NCBI GenBank assembly: GCA_039090855.1
Contig: CM077006.1
Location: 46,199,336 to 46,263,335, forward strand
Direction: 5' to 3'
DNA length: 64,000 bases
Source: Macrothele yani
Taxonomy: Eukaryota; Arthropoda; Arachnida; Araneae; Macrothelidae
Both the position numbers and the translations under genes were made by a program. The notes under the pieces were generated by a model. It saw nothing but the letters and a program-made list of their open reading frames with translations, made no database searches and was not told the origin of the DNA. Of the stretch, positions 12,071 to 22,489 are shown piece by piece. Position 1 is the stretch's first letter. Each line of letters begins with the position of its first letter.

Positions 12071-12198
12071 CATATATTTTCCTTTGTTAAAAACAATGCT
12101 TTGGTGCAGTCTTACGCACATACAGAAGGAACAGCATTCACAGCTAAAATGTTTTGAAAGATTTTGTAAAGAGTCATGCTTCAGAATGAGTTCCATAC

Positions 12199-12339
12199 TT
12201 TAGCTAAATTCCTTTCACGCACACTGCGAGGAGCTTTCTTTCTGTAACCCGCATCAGAGATCAGCTTGCTCAGTTTATCTAGTTCTTGGCATACACTGTT
12301 GAATCTGGAATCCATACTTGCTTGGATATTTACATCACC
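12199..12339 (-). CDS. VARS2: Valyl-tRNA synthetase exon (C-terminal coiled-coil)
   Basis: A 47-codon exon in phase 0 at both ends. The acceptor is CTACCATATAG and the donor GTATGG. The protein starts GDVNIQASMDSRFNSVCQEL and contains spaced Leu and Ile residues in a charged helix (LDKLSKLISDAGYRKKAPRS), matching the coiled-coil arm at the C-terminus of valyl-tRNA synthetases. It joins in frame to the upstream exon at 17267-17460 and the last exon at 4228-4347. Confidence 0.85.
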
Positions 12340-12750
12340 CTATATGGTAGAAAAACATACAAGTTGTGATTGAGGAAAAGAGGAAAATGAAAAAGGGAAT
12401 GAGAGAAATAATAAAATGATATAATATAGACAGGACAAAAACTTCATGACAATTGAAATTCAAAAAAAAAGTACCTCATATTCTTGTTACACTTATTAAT
12501 ATCATTTGCAATGCTGGAAATACAATAATAATAAACACATAACCTTTACTCAGCATCAGAAATTCAATTAAAAAGATAAATAATGGATTTCTTAAATACT
12601 ACAACAGAAAGAACAAATTTAACCATTGATCAAATTATTTCCTTCAAATGAGAAAACATTGCAAAAATTCAGAAGCATATTTTTTCATCTCCATCACCAT
12701 GGAAATCATGTCATTTATAAAAGGTTCGGGAGAGATACAAAGAATTAAAA

Positions 12751-13440
12751 TCAGAGTAGGAACAATTACACTTTCATACACAACCCTGCGGGACTCTCTC
12801 GAGAACCAATCATTCCTGCTTTAGTAGGTTTTCACAGGGATGATGAGTTCTCAAGAGAGTCCTACATGGCTGTGTATGAAAGTGTAATTGTTCCTACTCT
12901 GATGTATGGCAGTGAAACCTGGGTACTACAGAAAAAACATAGGAGTTGTTTGTGTGCTGGAGAAATGCATTACTAACAGGGGGATTGTGGCAAGACAAGT
13001 TCTGATCGTGTGAGGAATGAAGATGTGTTGCAGTTATGTAACGTGAAGCAAAATGTTGTTAGCAAAGTGGATACTAATTTGCTTTCGCGGTTTGGCCATG
13101 TTAAAAGAATGAGTGATGAGATGCTTACTAAGAAATTTTTTTCAGCCCAAGTGGCAGGAAGGAAAGGCAGAGGAAGGCCAAGTAAGTCATGGGAGGATCA
13201 GATTCATGAGTGTCTGCATGAGAAAAAGATTATCAGTATGAAGTATAGAAGGTCTTCTGTATGTCGTGTGACGGATGCCAGTTAAGCCTGAGTTGTGTGT
13301 CAAGATCGCTGTAAATGGAGAAGCTTGATACGGCAACAGTAAGTAAATAATCAGTTAAAAATTTATCTGGTAGTTTGTATGTCTTGGTAGAACTGACCTC
13401 TGAATCTCAGGAAACAGCTTAGTGATATATATATATATAT
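12751..13440 (+). mobile_element. 5'-truncated LINE with inverted 5' end
   Basis: The body from about 12819 to 13425 matches, in sense, the LINE copy on the minus strand at 59516-60215, including the 3' UTR (GATACGGCAACAGTAAGTAA) that also occurs alone at 57885-58010. It ends in a TA microsatellite. The first 56 bases (12751-12806) are the reverse complement of 12847-12902, a 5' inversion of the kind produced by twin priming during retrotransposition. Confidence 0.75.
12905..13285 (+). pseudogene. LINE reverse transcriptase C-terminal remnant
   Basis: Starting from about MYGSETWVLQKKHRSCLC it has an in-frame stop near 12975 and then continues through LQLCNVKQNVVSKVDTNLLS, RFGHVKRMSDEM and GRKGRGRPSKSWEDQIHE to a TAA near 13285. 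The layout YGSETW - RxFGHVxRM - GRGRPxKSWxDQ is typical of the region after the reverse transcriptase in many non-LTR elements. All catalytic motifs are absent because of 5' truncation. Confidence 0.8.
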
Positions 13441-13447
13441 ATACATA

Positions 13448-14832
13448 CACTGACAAAAAAAAAATCCCAACACCAAGAAGGGGTTGTGTTAGATAAACGA
13501 CAGTTGGTAGGTGGTGAGAGTACATCTGTAAGATGACGTCTATGCAAATTTCGCGCTCGGCGCATACGTGTGGCGCTAGTAGCGCCCCTCGGAACATGCA
13601 AAGCTGGTTTGCTGTAAATACGCGCTGTAACGTTCGTGAGCGTTAGTTATCGTTGAGATTCGACGTAGGGTGTTGATGTCAGTCAAGAATGCCTTTAAGA
13701 AGATGAAGAAGCCATTATCAACAGCTCACGGAGTTTGAACCAGGTCGTGTAATAGGGCTACGAGAAGGTGGATTTTCTTTCCGCAATATTGCAAAAAAAC
13801 TTGGCAGGAATGTAGCCACTGTGCATGACTGTTGGCAGCGGTGGTCAAGGGAAGGTACTGCCTCAAGAAGACCACCGTGTACGGCGTATGGCCGTGACGC
13901 ATCGTATCGCATCTGGGGCAGCAATTCGATCTGCAGTTGCCACCACAGTGACACAACTAACTGTTACAAATCGGTTACTTGAAGGACAGCTCCGAGCCAG
14001 ACGCCCTGTAGCGTGCATTCCACTTACTCCAAACCACTGCCGTTTGCGACGTCAGTGGTGTCAAGCTAGAGCTCATTGGAGGACGGAGTGGAGATCTGTT
14101 GTGTTTTCTGATGAAAGCCGGTTCTGCCTGGGTGCCAGTGATGGCCGTGTGTTGGTTAGAAGGAGGCCAGGTAAGCGCCTGCAACCAACCTGTCTGCGGC
14201 CTAGACACACTGGACCTACACCTGGAGTTATGGTCTGGGGAGCAATTTCCTATGACAGCAGGAGCACTCTCGTGGTTATCCCACGCACCCTGACGACACA
14301 GTTGTATGTCGGTCTGGTGATTCAACCTGTTGTGCAGCCATTCATGAACAGCATTCCAGAGGGTGTTTTCCAACAGGATAACGCTCGCCCGCATACCCCT
14401 GTTGTAACCCAACATGCTCTACAGAGTGTTGACATGTTGTCGTGGCCTGCTAGATCACCAGATCTTTCACCAATCGAGCACGTATGGGACATTATTGGAT
14501 GACAATTCCAGCGTCACCCCCAACCAGCATTAACCGTCCCTGTATTGACCGACCAAGTGCAACAGGCATGGAACTCCATCCAACAGACTGACATCCAGCA
14601 CCTGTACGACACAATGCATGAACGTTTGCGTGCTTGCATTCAACATTCTGGTGGTTACACCGGTTATTAATGTACCAGCATTTCACATTTAAAATGGCTC
14701 TTCTCGCGCTTACATTAAGCTGTGATCTTGAAACCTTAATCGATTAAATATGTTACCTATACAAATGTATTGCCGCCATTTCATTCCTCTACAACCATTT
14801 TTTCGTGGTGTTGGGATTTTTTTTCGTCAGTG
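13448..14832 (+). mobile_element. Tc1-like DNA transposon
   Basis: Inverted terminal repeats CACTGACAAAAAAAAAATCC (left) and CACTGACGAAAAAAAATCCC (right, reversed) are flanked by TA on both sides. The length of 1385 bp fits a Tc1-like element. It inserted right next to the TA-rich tail of the LINE. Confidence 0.92.
13689..14670 (+). pseudogene. Tc1-like transposase, stops and frameshift
   Basis: ATG at 13689 starts MPLRR and meets TGA at codon 6. The helix-turn-helix region follows (QLTEFEPGRVIGLREGGFSF), then a frameshift near 13870 moves to the frame of RMAVTHRIASGAAIRS. The DDE motifs are intact: VVFSDESRFCL, FQQDNARPHTP and SPDLSPIEHVWD. A TGA at about 14500 interrupts just after HVWDIIG; the tail continues to TAA at 14670 with HPQPALTVPVLTDQVQQAW. 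Three lesions make it a pseudogene. Confidence 0.9.
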
Positions 14833-14993
14833 TAGTATGTATGTACGCATTAAAAAAAAATGGAAGAAACATTGCACTGAGGTAGTTACCACTCATATAT
14901 TCAGGAAATAATACACTTTTACTCCATGCATATTATTGGGCATCAGTAAACAAATGCACTACCATAAGTAGTTACAGGACTGAAGCAAGCTTT

Positions 14994-15214
14994 CGCCGCC
15001 CCGGTGAGGCAGTGGTCTAAGCGACGGCCTCTGATCATTCGTCCGAAAGGGGTCCAGGTTCGAATCCCAGTGAGGCACGGTTGTTGTGTTTGTCTTACGG
15101 CACTGGCTCTCTCCCTTCCCAGGAACCAGTGACCCTAAGTTAGGGATGTGCGACTGCTTATAGCCCTTTGAGTTGCTCACGGTGGTCGTGAAACCTCAAA
15201 AAAAAAAAAAAAAA
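14994..15214 (+). mobile_element. tRNA-derived SINE with poly-A tail
   Basis: The head has an A-box-like GAGGCAGTGGTCTAAG and a B box GGTTCGAATCC (15059-15069), the internal RNA polymerase III promoter of tRNA-derived SINEs. The body runs through CTCTCTCCCTTCCCAGGAAC and ends in an A-run near 15198-15214. A diverged copy lies on the minus strand at 47340-47551 and a worn one at 41017-41165. No protein is encoded. Confidence 0.85.
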
Positions 15215-15658
15215 AGAAGCAAGCTTTCCACAATAGCACTTTATTTTTTAGACTCATTTTTTATTTTTTAAAATAGGTGCAATGCACTTTCTGAGTTTCA
15301 TAACTTCAGCAAGAGTTTCTGAAATATGATTATTCCGGTTTAAGTTGTGGTCCCATAGTTAAGCCCAGATATTTTACTTCTTTTACCCAGGGGATTTTTT
15401 TACCGTAAAATTTAATTTTAAATTCTGGGCTGTAATTTTTTGTTCTCTTAGAGAAAAGAATAGTCTGTGTTTTATCTGTGTTAAATTTTGATCTTCCTGT
15501 CTAGGAAATAATTTTTAAGCTTCTTAACATAATATTACAGCATAAAAAGCTGCTTGGTTTTTATGTTTTGAAGTATACGCTATATTGCAGTATCACCACC
15601 ATACACAGCGACAGTCAGATTTCTGTTATTAAAGGTAGGAAAGTCTGATGTAAAAATA
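15215..15658. other. Intron, no gene seen
   Basis: AT-rich stretch between the SINE and the mariner. I cannot recognise any repeat or coding motif in it. Confidence 0.4.
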
Positions 15659-16997
15659 CAGGGTGTCCGAGAATTATTGGATACATTAAAAAATTATATA
15701 AAACAAAACATTAAACAGATAGAAAAAAACTGACTGTACTAACTTACAATGTAATTACACAAGTTAATAAATTTCGATGTGAGATCCCTTGGTTGCTCAT
15801 AGTATGTCCAAGCGATACTCGATTTCATGCCATGTATTGGCAAGCATCTGAGGAGTTATGGAATTAATAGCAGCTGGGATATGCTGCTTCAGTTCCTGCA
15901 AATCAGTACAAGGCGTCTGATATACACTATCCTTCACATAACCCCACATAAAATAATCCAATGGAGTTAGATCTGGAGAGCGAAGAGGCCATGGAATGGG
16001 ACCACCACGCCCACATCTGTTGGGGAAATGCTCATTTAGGCACTTACGTACACACATTGACCAATGTGGAGGTGTGCCATCTTGTTGGAAAACAACGTTA
16101 TCATATCTTTTGATCTGGGGTATAGCGAAATTTTCTAGCATATCCAAGTAAATGTCACCATTTATGGTTTTTTTGCAGAAGAAGAAAGGGCCAATCACTT
16201 CTCTTTTTGATAGGGTGCACCACACATTAACTTTTGGATAATCACATTCCAGTTCAATAGCAGCATGAGGCGATTCACTGCTTTATATCCTACAGTTCTG
16301 ACGATTCACAAGACCTGATATATGAAATGTGGATTCATCACTAAAAATTACAGTACTGAGGAAGTCTGCATCATTTTCCACTCGATTCAGCATATTAACA
16401 GTGAAATTGTATCGCAGAGAGTGATCATTTACATGCATCTTTTGCAGTATTTGAATTTTATAAGCATGAAACTAATTTTTTGTGCAAGATATCGTGAACT
16501 GTAGATTTCGGAATGCACAGTTCTCTGCTTGCTTTATGAACGGATTTCCTGGGCCTTCGTTGGAAACTTATTAACTTGGTCAACCGTCTCACCGCTGACG
16601 CTAGGCCCACCGGTTCCTCCACGATGTTCCACATTGCCAGTTTCTTTAAACTGTTTCATCCACCGCTTAATTGAATTCATTGATGGAGGATTACAACTAT
16701 ACTCTAAACTGTACCGTCTTTTAACTTTAGTGACAGACTTTAATTCCACAAGCCATAACACACACATTGTTTTCTGCTGTACAGATGACATGACTACTGA
16801 TTGTGCATTTCTCATACTTTCCTCATCAGGCCACACCTAGCGCCATCTATCAGATTCTGGGAATAACAATTCTGCAAAACAAAAATATAGAAACCGTGTT
16901 AGTAATATGTGACATAGAAAAACAGACAATGCTCATAGTTTTTTTGTTTTTTTTGTACATAATTTTGTAATGTGTCCAATAATTCTCGGACAACCTG
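15659..16997 (-). mobile_element. Mariner-like transposon
   Basis: Ends CAGGGTGTCCGAGAATTATT (left) and CAGGTTGTCCGAGAATTATT (right, reversed), each flanked by TA. The 1339-bp length and minus-strand transposase remnants mark a once-autonomous mariner-superfamily element, now in the VARS2 intron between the exons at 12339 and 17267 and parallel to the host gene. Confidence 0.92.
15797..16836 (-). pseudogene. Mariner-like transposase, wide D-D spacing
   Basis: Minus strand. The N-terminal part (16836 down to 16534) contains VLWLVELKSVTKVKRRYSLE and SIKRWMKQFKETGNVEHRGG, a helix-turn-helix. The middle is broken by stops. The C-terminal part (16225 down to 15797) carries VVFQQDGTPPHWS and LRSPDLTPLDYFMWGYVKD. 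I count 40 residues between the Asp of QQDG and the Asp of PLDY, well above the 34 of classical mariner, so this belongs to one of the wide-spacing (about 39-41) lineages. The first catalytic Asp is in the damaged part. Confidence 0.85.
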
Positions 16998-17266
16998 TAG
17001 AATACAGTGTTGGTGCCAAACTTGTGGCACCCATGCTTCTATTTTTCTTATAGAGGATTTTTTTCCATTTTGTTTAACACAGAAAGTTCTATTTTCTAAA
17101 TATGTACCTGTGGATTTCCCAAGTATTTTGTAAAGAATATTTCTTCTTTAATTACTATGATCACATTACTTGTTGTGTATACATACAAAACTATGATGAC
17201 ACACATATGAGAGCTATAAACTATGAAAACAATTGATGACGTACATATGAAAAGGTATTCTTTTAC

Positions 17267-17460
17267 CTCTATGTCCATGATCACTGTAATTCCATGTTCA
17301 TGGGCTTCAGACACAAGTGAGTCTTGTGGCAGATGCTCCAAGTGTTCATGCCCTTGAGTTAAATGGAATGTAGCACTATTCAGACGAGCAAGTGTAGCTA
17401 TGAGAGGACCAAATCTCTGCAGAGCAGTCAGAGTGTTTTCCCCATCCACAGCAATTGTTA
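17267..17460 (-). CDS. VARS2: Valyl-tRNA synthetase exon
   Basis: 194-bp exon. Acceptor CTTCTGCTTTTAG, donor GTAAAAG. It starts with two bases that complete a codon (G|TA, Val) left by the upstream exon and ends in phase 0. The protein reads TIAVDGENTLTALQRFGPLI and ends ITVIMDIE. This is the less conserved stretch between the anticodon-binding domain and the C-terminal coiled-coil. Evidence rests mostly on phase agreement and position rather than strong motifs. Confidence 0.78.
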
Positions 17461-17584
17461 CTAAAAGCAGAAGGAATTTAAGAAAATTAAATGTAGTTCC
17501 AAAACTGAATATATAAAATGCAAATTTAAATGGAATGCAAAGTACGGTACTTAAAAAGGATATGCTACAGATATTGCATTAATA

Positions 17585-18545
17585 CAGGGTGAGTCAAAAG
17601 TCACTGTGCACCTGACAAGACAATACACGTACAACTACAAGTGTACCAGCTACAATAACTGCTGGAAATGGCTCCCTCTTGTATGTAGACATGCATAAAT
17701 GCATCTGAACATGTTCTCAAAGACATGTGACATGTCCAATGGAGAAATGTAGCTGATTATTATGGTGATTACTGTGTTTCACATATCCCAATAAGCGGAA
17801 CTGAGCCTCATCGAAGAAAAACGTGACATCCAGAATATCCTCCCCATTATCATTAATGAAGGCCCTGAACCATCTGCAGTATTCTACACGCTTATTGTAG
17901 TCTGTGTGTTTCAGTTCATGCACTGTTCTGATTTTGTACGGATAGAGCTGCAGTCATGTCTTCAGTGTCCTACGAGTGCTGCTGTTGTGCCAATTACAAA
18001 CCCTACAACATAGTGCACTACAGCACCTTCTTGCTGTGCCAATTTTTGAACTAATTTCTTTGAACTTTTAGTGATGTGAACACAAATATCCTCCACTCAT
18101 AGCATACTGCTTCTTGGAGTATTTCTCACTGATCCAGTTTTATGAAACTTTTCAGTTAACCACCTCACTGCATTGTGTTGGGGTGCTTCAGTATTGGAAA
18201 ATTGTTCTCTGTACTTACGTTTCACTTCGTCCATATATTCACCTCCGCTACGGAACACATCTTCAATCAGAAACACTCGACCCTAAAGCGACAACACCAT
18301 GTTCAACCAGCCACTGTGATGCCTCACTACTGACTGATTCTATCACGGCCAGATGCCAGACACTGGAAATACGAGGTGTGCCATTCAAGGTCAGACGGCA
18401 GGATGTGCGCAACTCCTACCCCAAACACGCAAACATTCTTCATTCACAATATTACATGTAAGTGCGTGGTAACCACTTTATAGATTTTTTATTATTATTT
18501 CTTATCACAGTACATCACGTGCACAGGGACTTTTGGCTCACCCTG
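17585..18545 (-). mobile_element. Internally deleted mariner-like element
   Basis: Terminal repeats CAGGGTGAGTCAAAAGTCAC (left) and CAGGGTGAGCCAAAAGTCCC (right, reversed), flanked by TA. At 961 bp it is too short for a full transposase; the C-terminal catalytic part is gone while the terminal repeats remain. It lies in the intron just upstream of the exon at 17267-17460. Confidence 0.9.
17717..18270 (-). pseudogene. Mariner-like transposase N-terminal remnant
   Basis: Minus strand. A helix-turn-helix-like piece (RKYREQFSNTEAPQHNAVRW, TEKFHKTGSVRNTPRS) is followed, after stops, by ELKHTDYNKRVEYCRWFRAF and FFFDEAQFRLLGYV, the region of the first catalytic Asp. The second and third Asp are absent because of an internal deletion. 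Confidence 0.75.
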
Positions 18546-18570
18546 TATATATTTACCTTTGCTAGGGCTA

Positions 18571-19760
18571 TTCAGAAAGCAAGTACCATTTAAAGATAAA
18601 ACGAAAAAAATATTAACTAATTTTTAATGTGCGATGAATTCCACTTACCTTAATCTACTTTTCAACATATTCCCCGTGGATGTTAAAGCATGCTGACTGC
18701 AGTGCATCTGACTGCTGCTGGAGGGTGCGTGGTGGAGGATCCATACAGCGAACACTATCGAGGTGGTCTCAGAGATGCTCACTTGGGTATAAATCTGGGG
18801 AATTTGGGGTCAGGGAAGTACTCTGAAGTGTTCATCAGGCTCTTCCAACCACTCTCGGACATTTCCAGTTGTGCGACATGTTGCATTGTCATGCTGGAAG
18901 ATCCCATCCGCCACAAGAAAGACAATCAGCATCTATGGGTGTATGTGGTCTGCAAGGATGGATTCACAACGAATTCAGTCCATAGTGTCTTCCACAGCAA
19001 TGAGTGGACCCAGAGAATGCCACAAAAATATTTCCCAGACCATAATGCTGCCGCCACCATCGTGTGTTCTGCCAGCAATAGTTGAAGAGTTTTTGTTCTC
19101 CAATGTTTCTCGCATTATACGCCGACGTCCATGTGTTCGATGAAGCAGAAAACGTGACTCATCGGAGAAGCCAATCAGCAGAGGCCCAATTCCAATACTG
19201 CTGTGCAAATGTAAGCCTTTTCTGTTGATGCACCTTCATTAACATAGGTGCAGTGACCATACGTTTGCATCAAAGCCCCATACACAGTAGGATTCGCTGA
19301 ACTGTTGTTTTAGACACACTTCCGGCCAGTGAGTTTTTAGACACACTTTCATTCGGCCAGTGAGTTGCTCCATTGTAGCATCTCGATCGGCCCTCATGAA
19401 CCTTCGCAGCTGATGTTCACCTCTCACATCAATGGCACATGGTGCTCCGCAGTGTCCACATTGCTTATTCGCAATGGTGCCATTTCTCCAATCATGATAC
19501 ACTTTAACCACTGCAGCATGCAAAAAGTTCACAAACTGCCATGTTTCAGAAACACTGCCACCCTTGGCCTGAAAGCCGATAATCATCCTTTTTTGCAAAT
19601 CTGATAAATTGCTCCTTTTATCCATGACAGCAACGAGTGATATGTTTTCAGATTGCCTACAGCACACCTTATATACCCTCCAAGCCAGCTCACGACACAT
19701 GCCTTCTTTCATTGGCTATGGCACTGTTGACATCAAAAGTAGGAGGTGGTCACAATAATG
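18571..19760 (-). mobile_element. Tc1-like element relic
   Basis: A minus-strand Tc1-like transposase remnant is clear, but the outer ends are uncertain. The right side may end near GGTGGTCACAATAATGTTAC (19745-19764), which resembles the terminal repeat of the Tc1 relic at 26074. The left side abuts a mariner-like end (GGCTATTCAGAAAGCAAGTA). Confidence 0.6.
18700..19625 (-). pseudogene. Tc1-like transposase, multiply broken
   Basis: Begins MDKRSNLSDLQKRMIIGFQA (helix-turn-helix), continues QLRRFMRADRDATMEQLTG, then a frameshift leads to LIGFSDESRFLLHRTHGRRR and GGGSIMVWEIFLWHSLGPL. Further downstream HDNATCRTTGNVREWLEEPD holds the second Asp. The third-residue region (SEHL.DHLDSVRCM) is in another frame and contains stops. 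A short duplication of GTGAGTTTTTAGACACAC-like sequence near 19320-19350 is also present. Confidence 0.75.
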
Positions 19761-19950
19761 TTACTCGACTGCGTATATATACACATAAATATAAGGACTG
19801 AGACAAGATGACACCATATCTCCCAAACTCTTCAGTGCCACATTGCAGAATCAGACGTGCCAACCTCTCAGAACCAAAAAACATAACACTCAAATAGAAA
19901 AGTCGAAGCATAATGCGTGCTGATAATTTGCGAAGCCTATTTCGACTATA

Positions 19951-20120
19951 TAAATTCTTGATGGTGTAAGGTGTAGCTATATAAATTCTCGATAGTGTAG
20001 GGTGTAGCTATATAAACTCTTGATGGTGCAGGGTGTAATTACATAAATTCTTGATGGTGTAGGGTGAAGTTACATAAATTCTTGATGGTTTAGGGTGTAG
20101 TTCCATAAATTCTTGATGGT
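19951..20120. repeat. 31-bp minisatellite, about six copies
   Basis: The unit TAAATTCTTGATGGTGTAGG followed by GTGTAGCTATA recurs with a constant 31-bp step (starts at 19951, 19982, 20013, 20044, 20075, 20106), with a few substitutions per copy. No coding role is seen. Confidence 0.88.
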
Positions 20121-20638
20121 TACAAGTTTTAGGGGGAGGGAGGTTGCTTTGAATAAACAGACACTCGTCCACCTTCCAGCACCGACCAATCAGCAGCTTT
20201 AAGTATGACGAAGAGTCGAAAATACAAATCAGTCTCAAACGCTACATGAAATGAGTCGGGATTTGTCCATTGGTTGTCGATTGCACTCAACTTGAGTTGA
20301 CTTGATTTATTTCCATTGGGAAACTAGAGGCAGGGGAATTTGTTAAGAGAAATTGGAAACCTCTCCAAGAAAAAACTTTTGAAGGGGAAAGAAACATACA
20401 ACACGTAAAATTTCCCCTACTTCTGTCTGAAAAGGGGGAAAACATTACTTTTTTTAAAAAAGCGTATTTTTGGCAGCAAAATCATATTATCATACTGCAG
20501 CATGATTTATTGTCCTAAATATGATAAAATCGTAACAGTTGGCAGGTCTGCAGAATGTCTATCAATCATTGAACTGGGAAAGCAAGGGGATAAAGATTAA
20601 TGGAGATTATTAACTCACTTTTGTTTTGCTGATGACAT
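20121..20638. other. Intron, possible MITE end
   Basis: No gene is seen. AGTTGGCAGGTCTG near 20540 resembles the terminal repeat of the element at 38492-39704, suggesting a worn relative. Confidence 0.35.
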
Positions 20639-20758
20639 TGTCATTTTTCCAACTTCCCCTTCAGAGTGAAAATCCTCCAAATATGTGGCGTCAGCGAATA
20701 AACAAAGACATCGCTCTTTCCACGTTTTAGCAACACACAGCAACCGAAAAAATTTTAT

Positions 20759-20866
20759 TCGGCCACTGCTGAGGAATTGAACCCCAGATCTCTTGATATC
20801 TAGCCGAGCAAGTTAGTCTTATACCACATCTGCTGAGCCAGTTAGCCTTACACCACGGATTTTCAC
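20759..20866 (-). repeat. tRNA-like SINE head (copy 1)
   Basis: Minus strand: GTGGTGTAAGGCTAAC (A-box-like), GCTCGGCTAGATATCAAGAG, then GGTTCAATTCC (B-box-like). It carries an extra internal insertion relative to the other two copies, in which the A-box segment appears duplicated. Confidence 0.65.
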
Positions 20867-21018
20867 TTTGGATCTCGCCCTTTGGATTTAACTGCTATAA
20901 TTAAAATATATATTTAATGCCCACCAGATGGAGACATCTCAATAGCTGGGCCCATCTTACAGATTTATGATGTCAGAAGCTGACAGAAAAACACACGTAG
21001 CACCGTGGATTGTTGGCA

Positions 21019-21099
21019 ACCGTGGTTTAAGGTTAACTAACATGCTCGGCTAGATATCAAGAGATCTGGGGTTCGATTCCCCAGCAATGGCCGAATAAC
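21019..21099 (+). repeat. tRNA-like SINE head (copy 2)
   Basis: ACCGTGGTTTAAGGTTAAC, GCTCGGCTAGATATCAAGAG, then a perfect B box GGTTCGATTCC. No acceptor-stem pairing consistent with a working tRNA was found, and the adjacent body is shared with the other copies. Confidence 0.68.
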
Positions 21100-21340
21100 A
21101 ATTTTTCAGCTGCTATGTGTTGCTAAAATGTGGAAAGAGCAATGTCTTTGTTCATTCACTCACACCACGTATTTGGAGGATTTTCACTTTGGATTTTGCC
21201 CTTTGAATTTAATTACTATAATTAATATATAGCCAGTGGTGTTTATGCCCACCAGATGGAGATGTCTCAGTAGCTGAGCACATCTTACAGATTTATGTCA
21301 GAAGCTGACAGAAAAACACACATAGCGCCGTGAATTGTTG

Positions 21341-21420
21341 GCCACCGTGGTGTAAGGCTAACAAGCTCGGCTAGATATCAAGAGATCTGGGATTCAATTC
21401 CCCAGCAGTGGCTGAATAAC
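21341..21420 (+). repeat. tRNA-like SINE head (copy 3)
   Basis: ACCGTGGTGTAAGGCTAACA (A-box-like) and GATTCAATTCC, a B box with two changes from the consensus of copy 2. Confidence 0.65.
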
Positions 21421-21430
21421 AATTTTTTGG

Positions 21431-22489
21431 TTGCAATGTGTTGCTAAAACATGGAAAGAGCTATGTCTTTGTTTACACCCCTTCGAAGCCGCAGAATACG
21501 ATACAAGAACTTGCTGACAAAAAAGTAAAGGATTAGGATTAAAACTGAACTTTCAGAAAACAAAAGTGTTGCATAATGCTTTTACAAGAAAAGAAGATTT
21601 ATGGATTGAAGGGGGAAAACTGGAGGCCCAGTTGCAGAATTTTGCTAAGCTGTCTGCAACACAGATATTTGAAACCCAAAATTAGTCTGCGGACACTCGC
21701 CCCTACCCACCCCGCAGGCCCTGAAGTATATATGTCTGTCTTTCATTCCTTGCCACAGTCAGCAAGCTTTGATCAGCTGTTGTTTTACTTTTGAGGGCTT
21801 ATCTGGCCCAATTTTAGAATTAATATGCATTAAGATTTCTGCTGCTCAGTGAATCTCTAAATTTTGACTGAATTCTGTTTTCTGTGCTAAAGCCATGTTC
21901 ACATGGTACTTTTCTTAAACGCAACATAAGACATTTAAAGCAGAACCTCTTGACACTATTGGAAATGTGTGCTCATAAAACTCTTAGGAAACTTTGGACA
22001 TTTGCACATGTACTCTTCATTTTTTCAGCTATGTTTTAATAGTGAATATTCCATAACTGCATCTTCATTCATTTTGGAAAAAAAAAAAAAAAAAACTGGT
22101 CTGCCAAGCTTTGTGTCTACCAAACCTTTTGTGTGTGTGTATTGCTTCAGAGATTCAAGCTCTACACACTCAAACTTCAAAAAGAGTTCCATTGTGGAGG
22201 AAGGAAATCTGCAATCTATCTCAATCACGAAAGATAAAATAAACCATCACTGGACATTGTGATGTGCAAGTTTAGTACTACAAGGGTCAACTAATTTATT
22301 ATTTTTGAACACATTTCCCTTCAGCTCTGAAAAAATAAATAAATCTTGAATTCTATGTATGAGATGTTTGCAGTTCACATAACTGAGACTTGGTTGATTC
22401 AACCATTCTTCTGATATGATGAATGTGCAGTTTTTCCGTTTCCAACTATTTATGGAGGGAAAATGACATTTGATTCAAGACACTGGGAA
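21431..22489. other. Intron, no gene seen
   Basis: Contains an A-run near 22078-22095 and a possible LINE-like scrap near 21500-21700, but I cannot assign either. No splice-framed coding exon fits the synthetase frame here. Confidence 0.35.

Larger units (their letters stand above)
20639..21430. repeat. Three tRNA-like SINE copies, one inverted
   Basis: A unit of about 300 bp (tRNA-like head, then GTGTTGCTAAAA, GGAAAGAG, AATGTCTTTG, TTTGGAGGATTTTCACTTTG) occurs once inverted (20639-20880) and twice direct (about 20920-21130 and 21235-21430). The shared body shows that these are copies of one SINE-like family rather than functional tRNA genes. Confidence 0.75.

Noticed and set aside
14994..15214. 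Minus-strand frame of 73 codons over the SINE
   Set aside because: The segment is a poly-A-tailed tRNA-derived SINE; the same frame is not kept in the copy at 47340-47551.
19951..20238. Minus-strand frame with NYTLHHQEF-like repeats
   Set aside because: Arises from the 31-bp minisatellite; the step is not a multiple of three and the peptide repeat is short-lived.
21019..21099. Possible functional tRNA gene
   Set aside because: The B box is perfect, but the flanking body is shared with two other copies and I could not form a proper acceptor stem, so it is treated as a SINE head.
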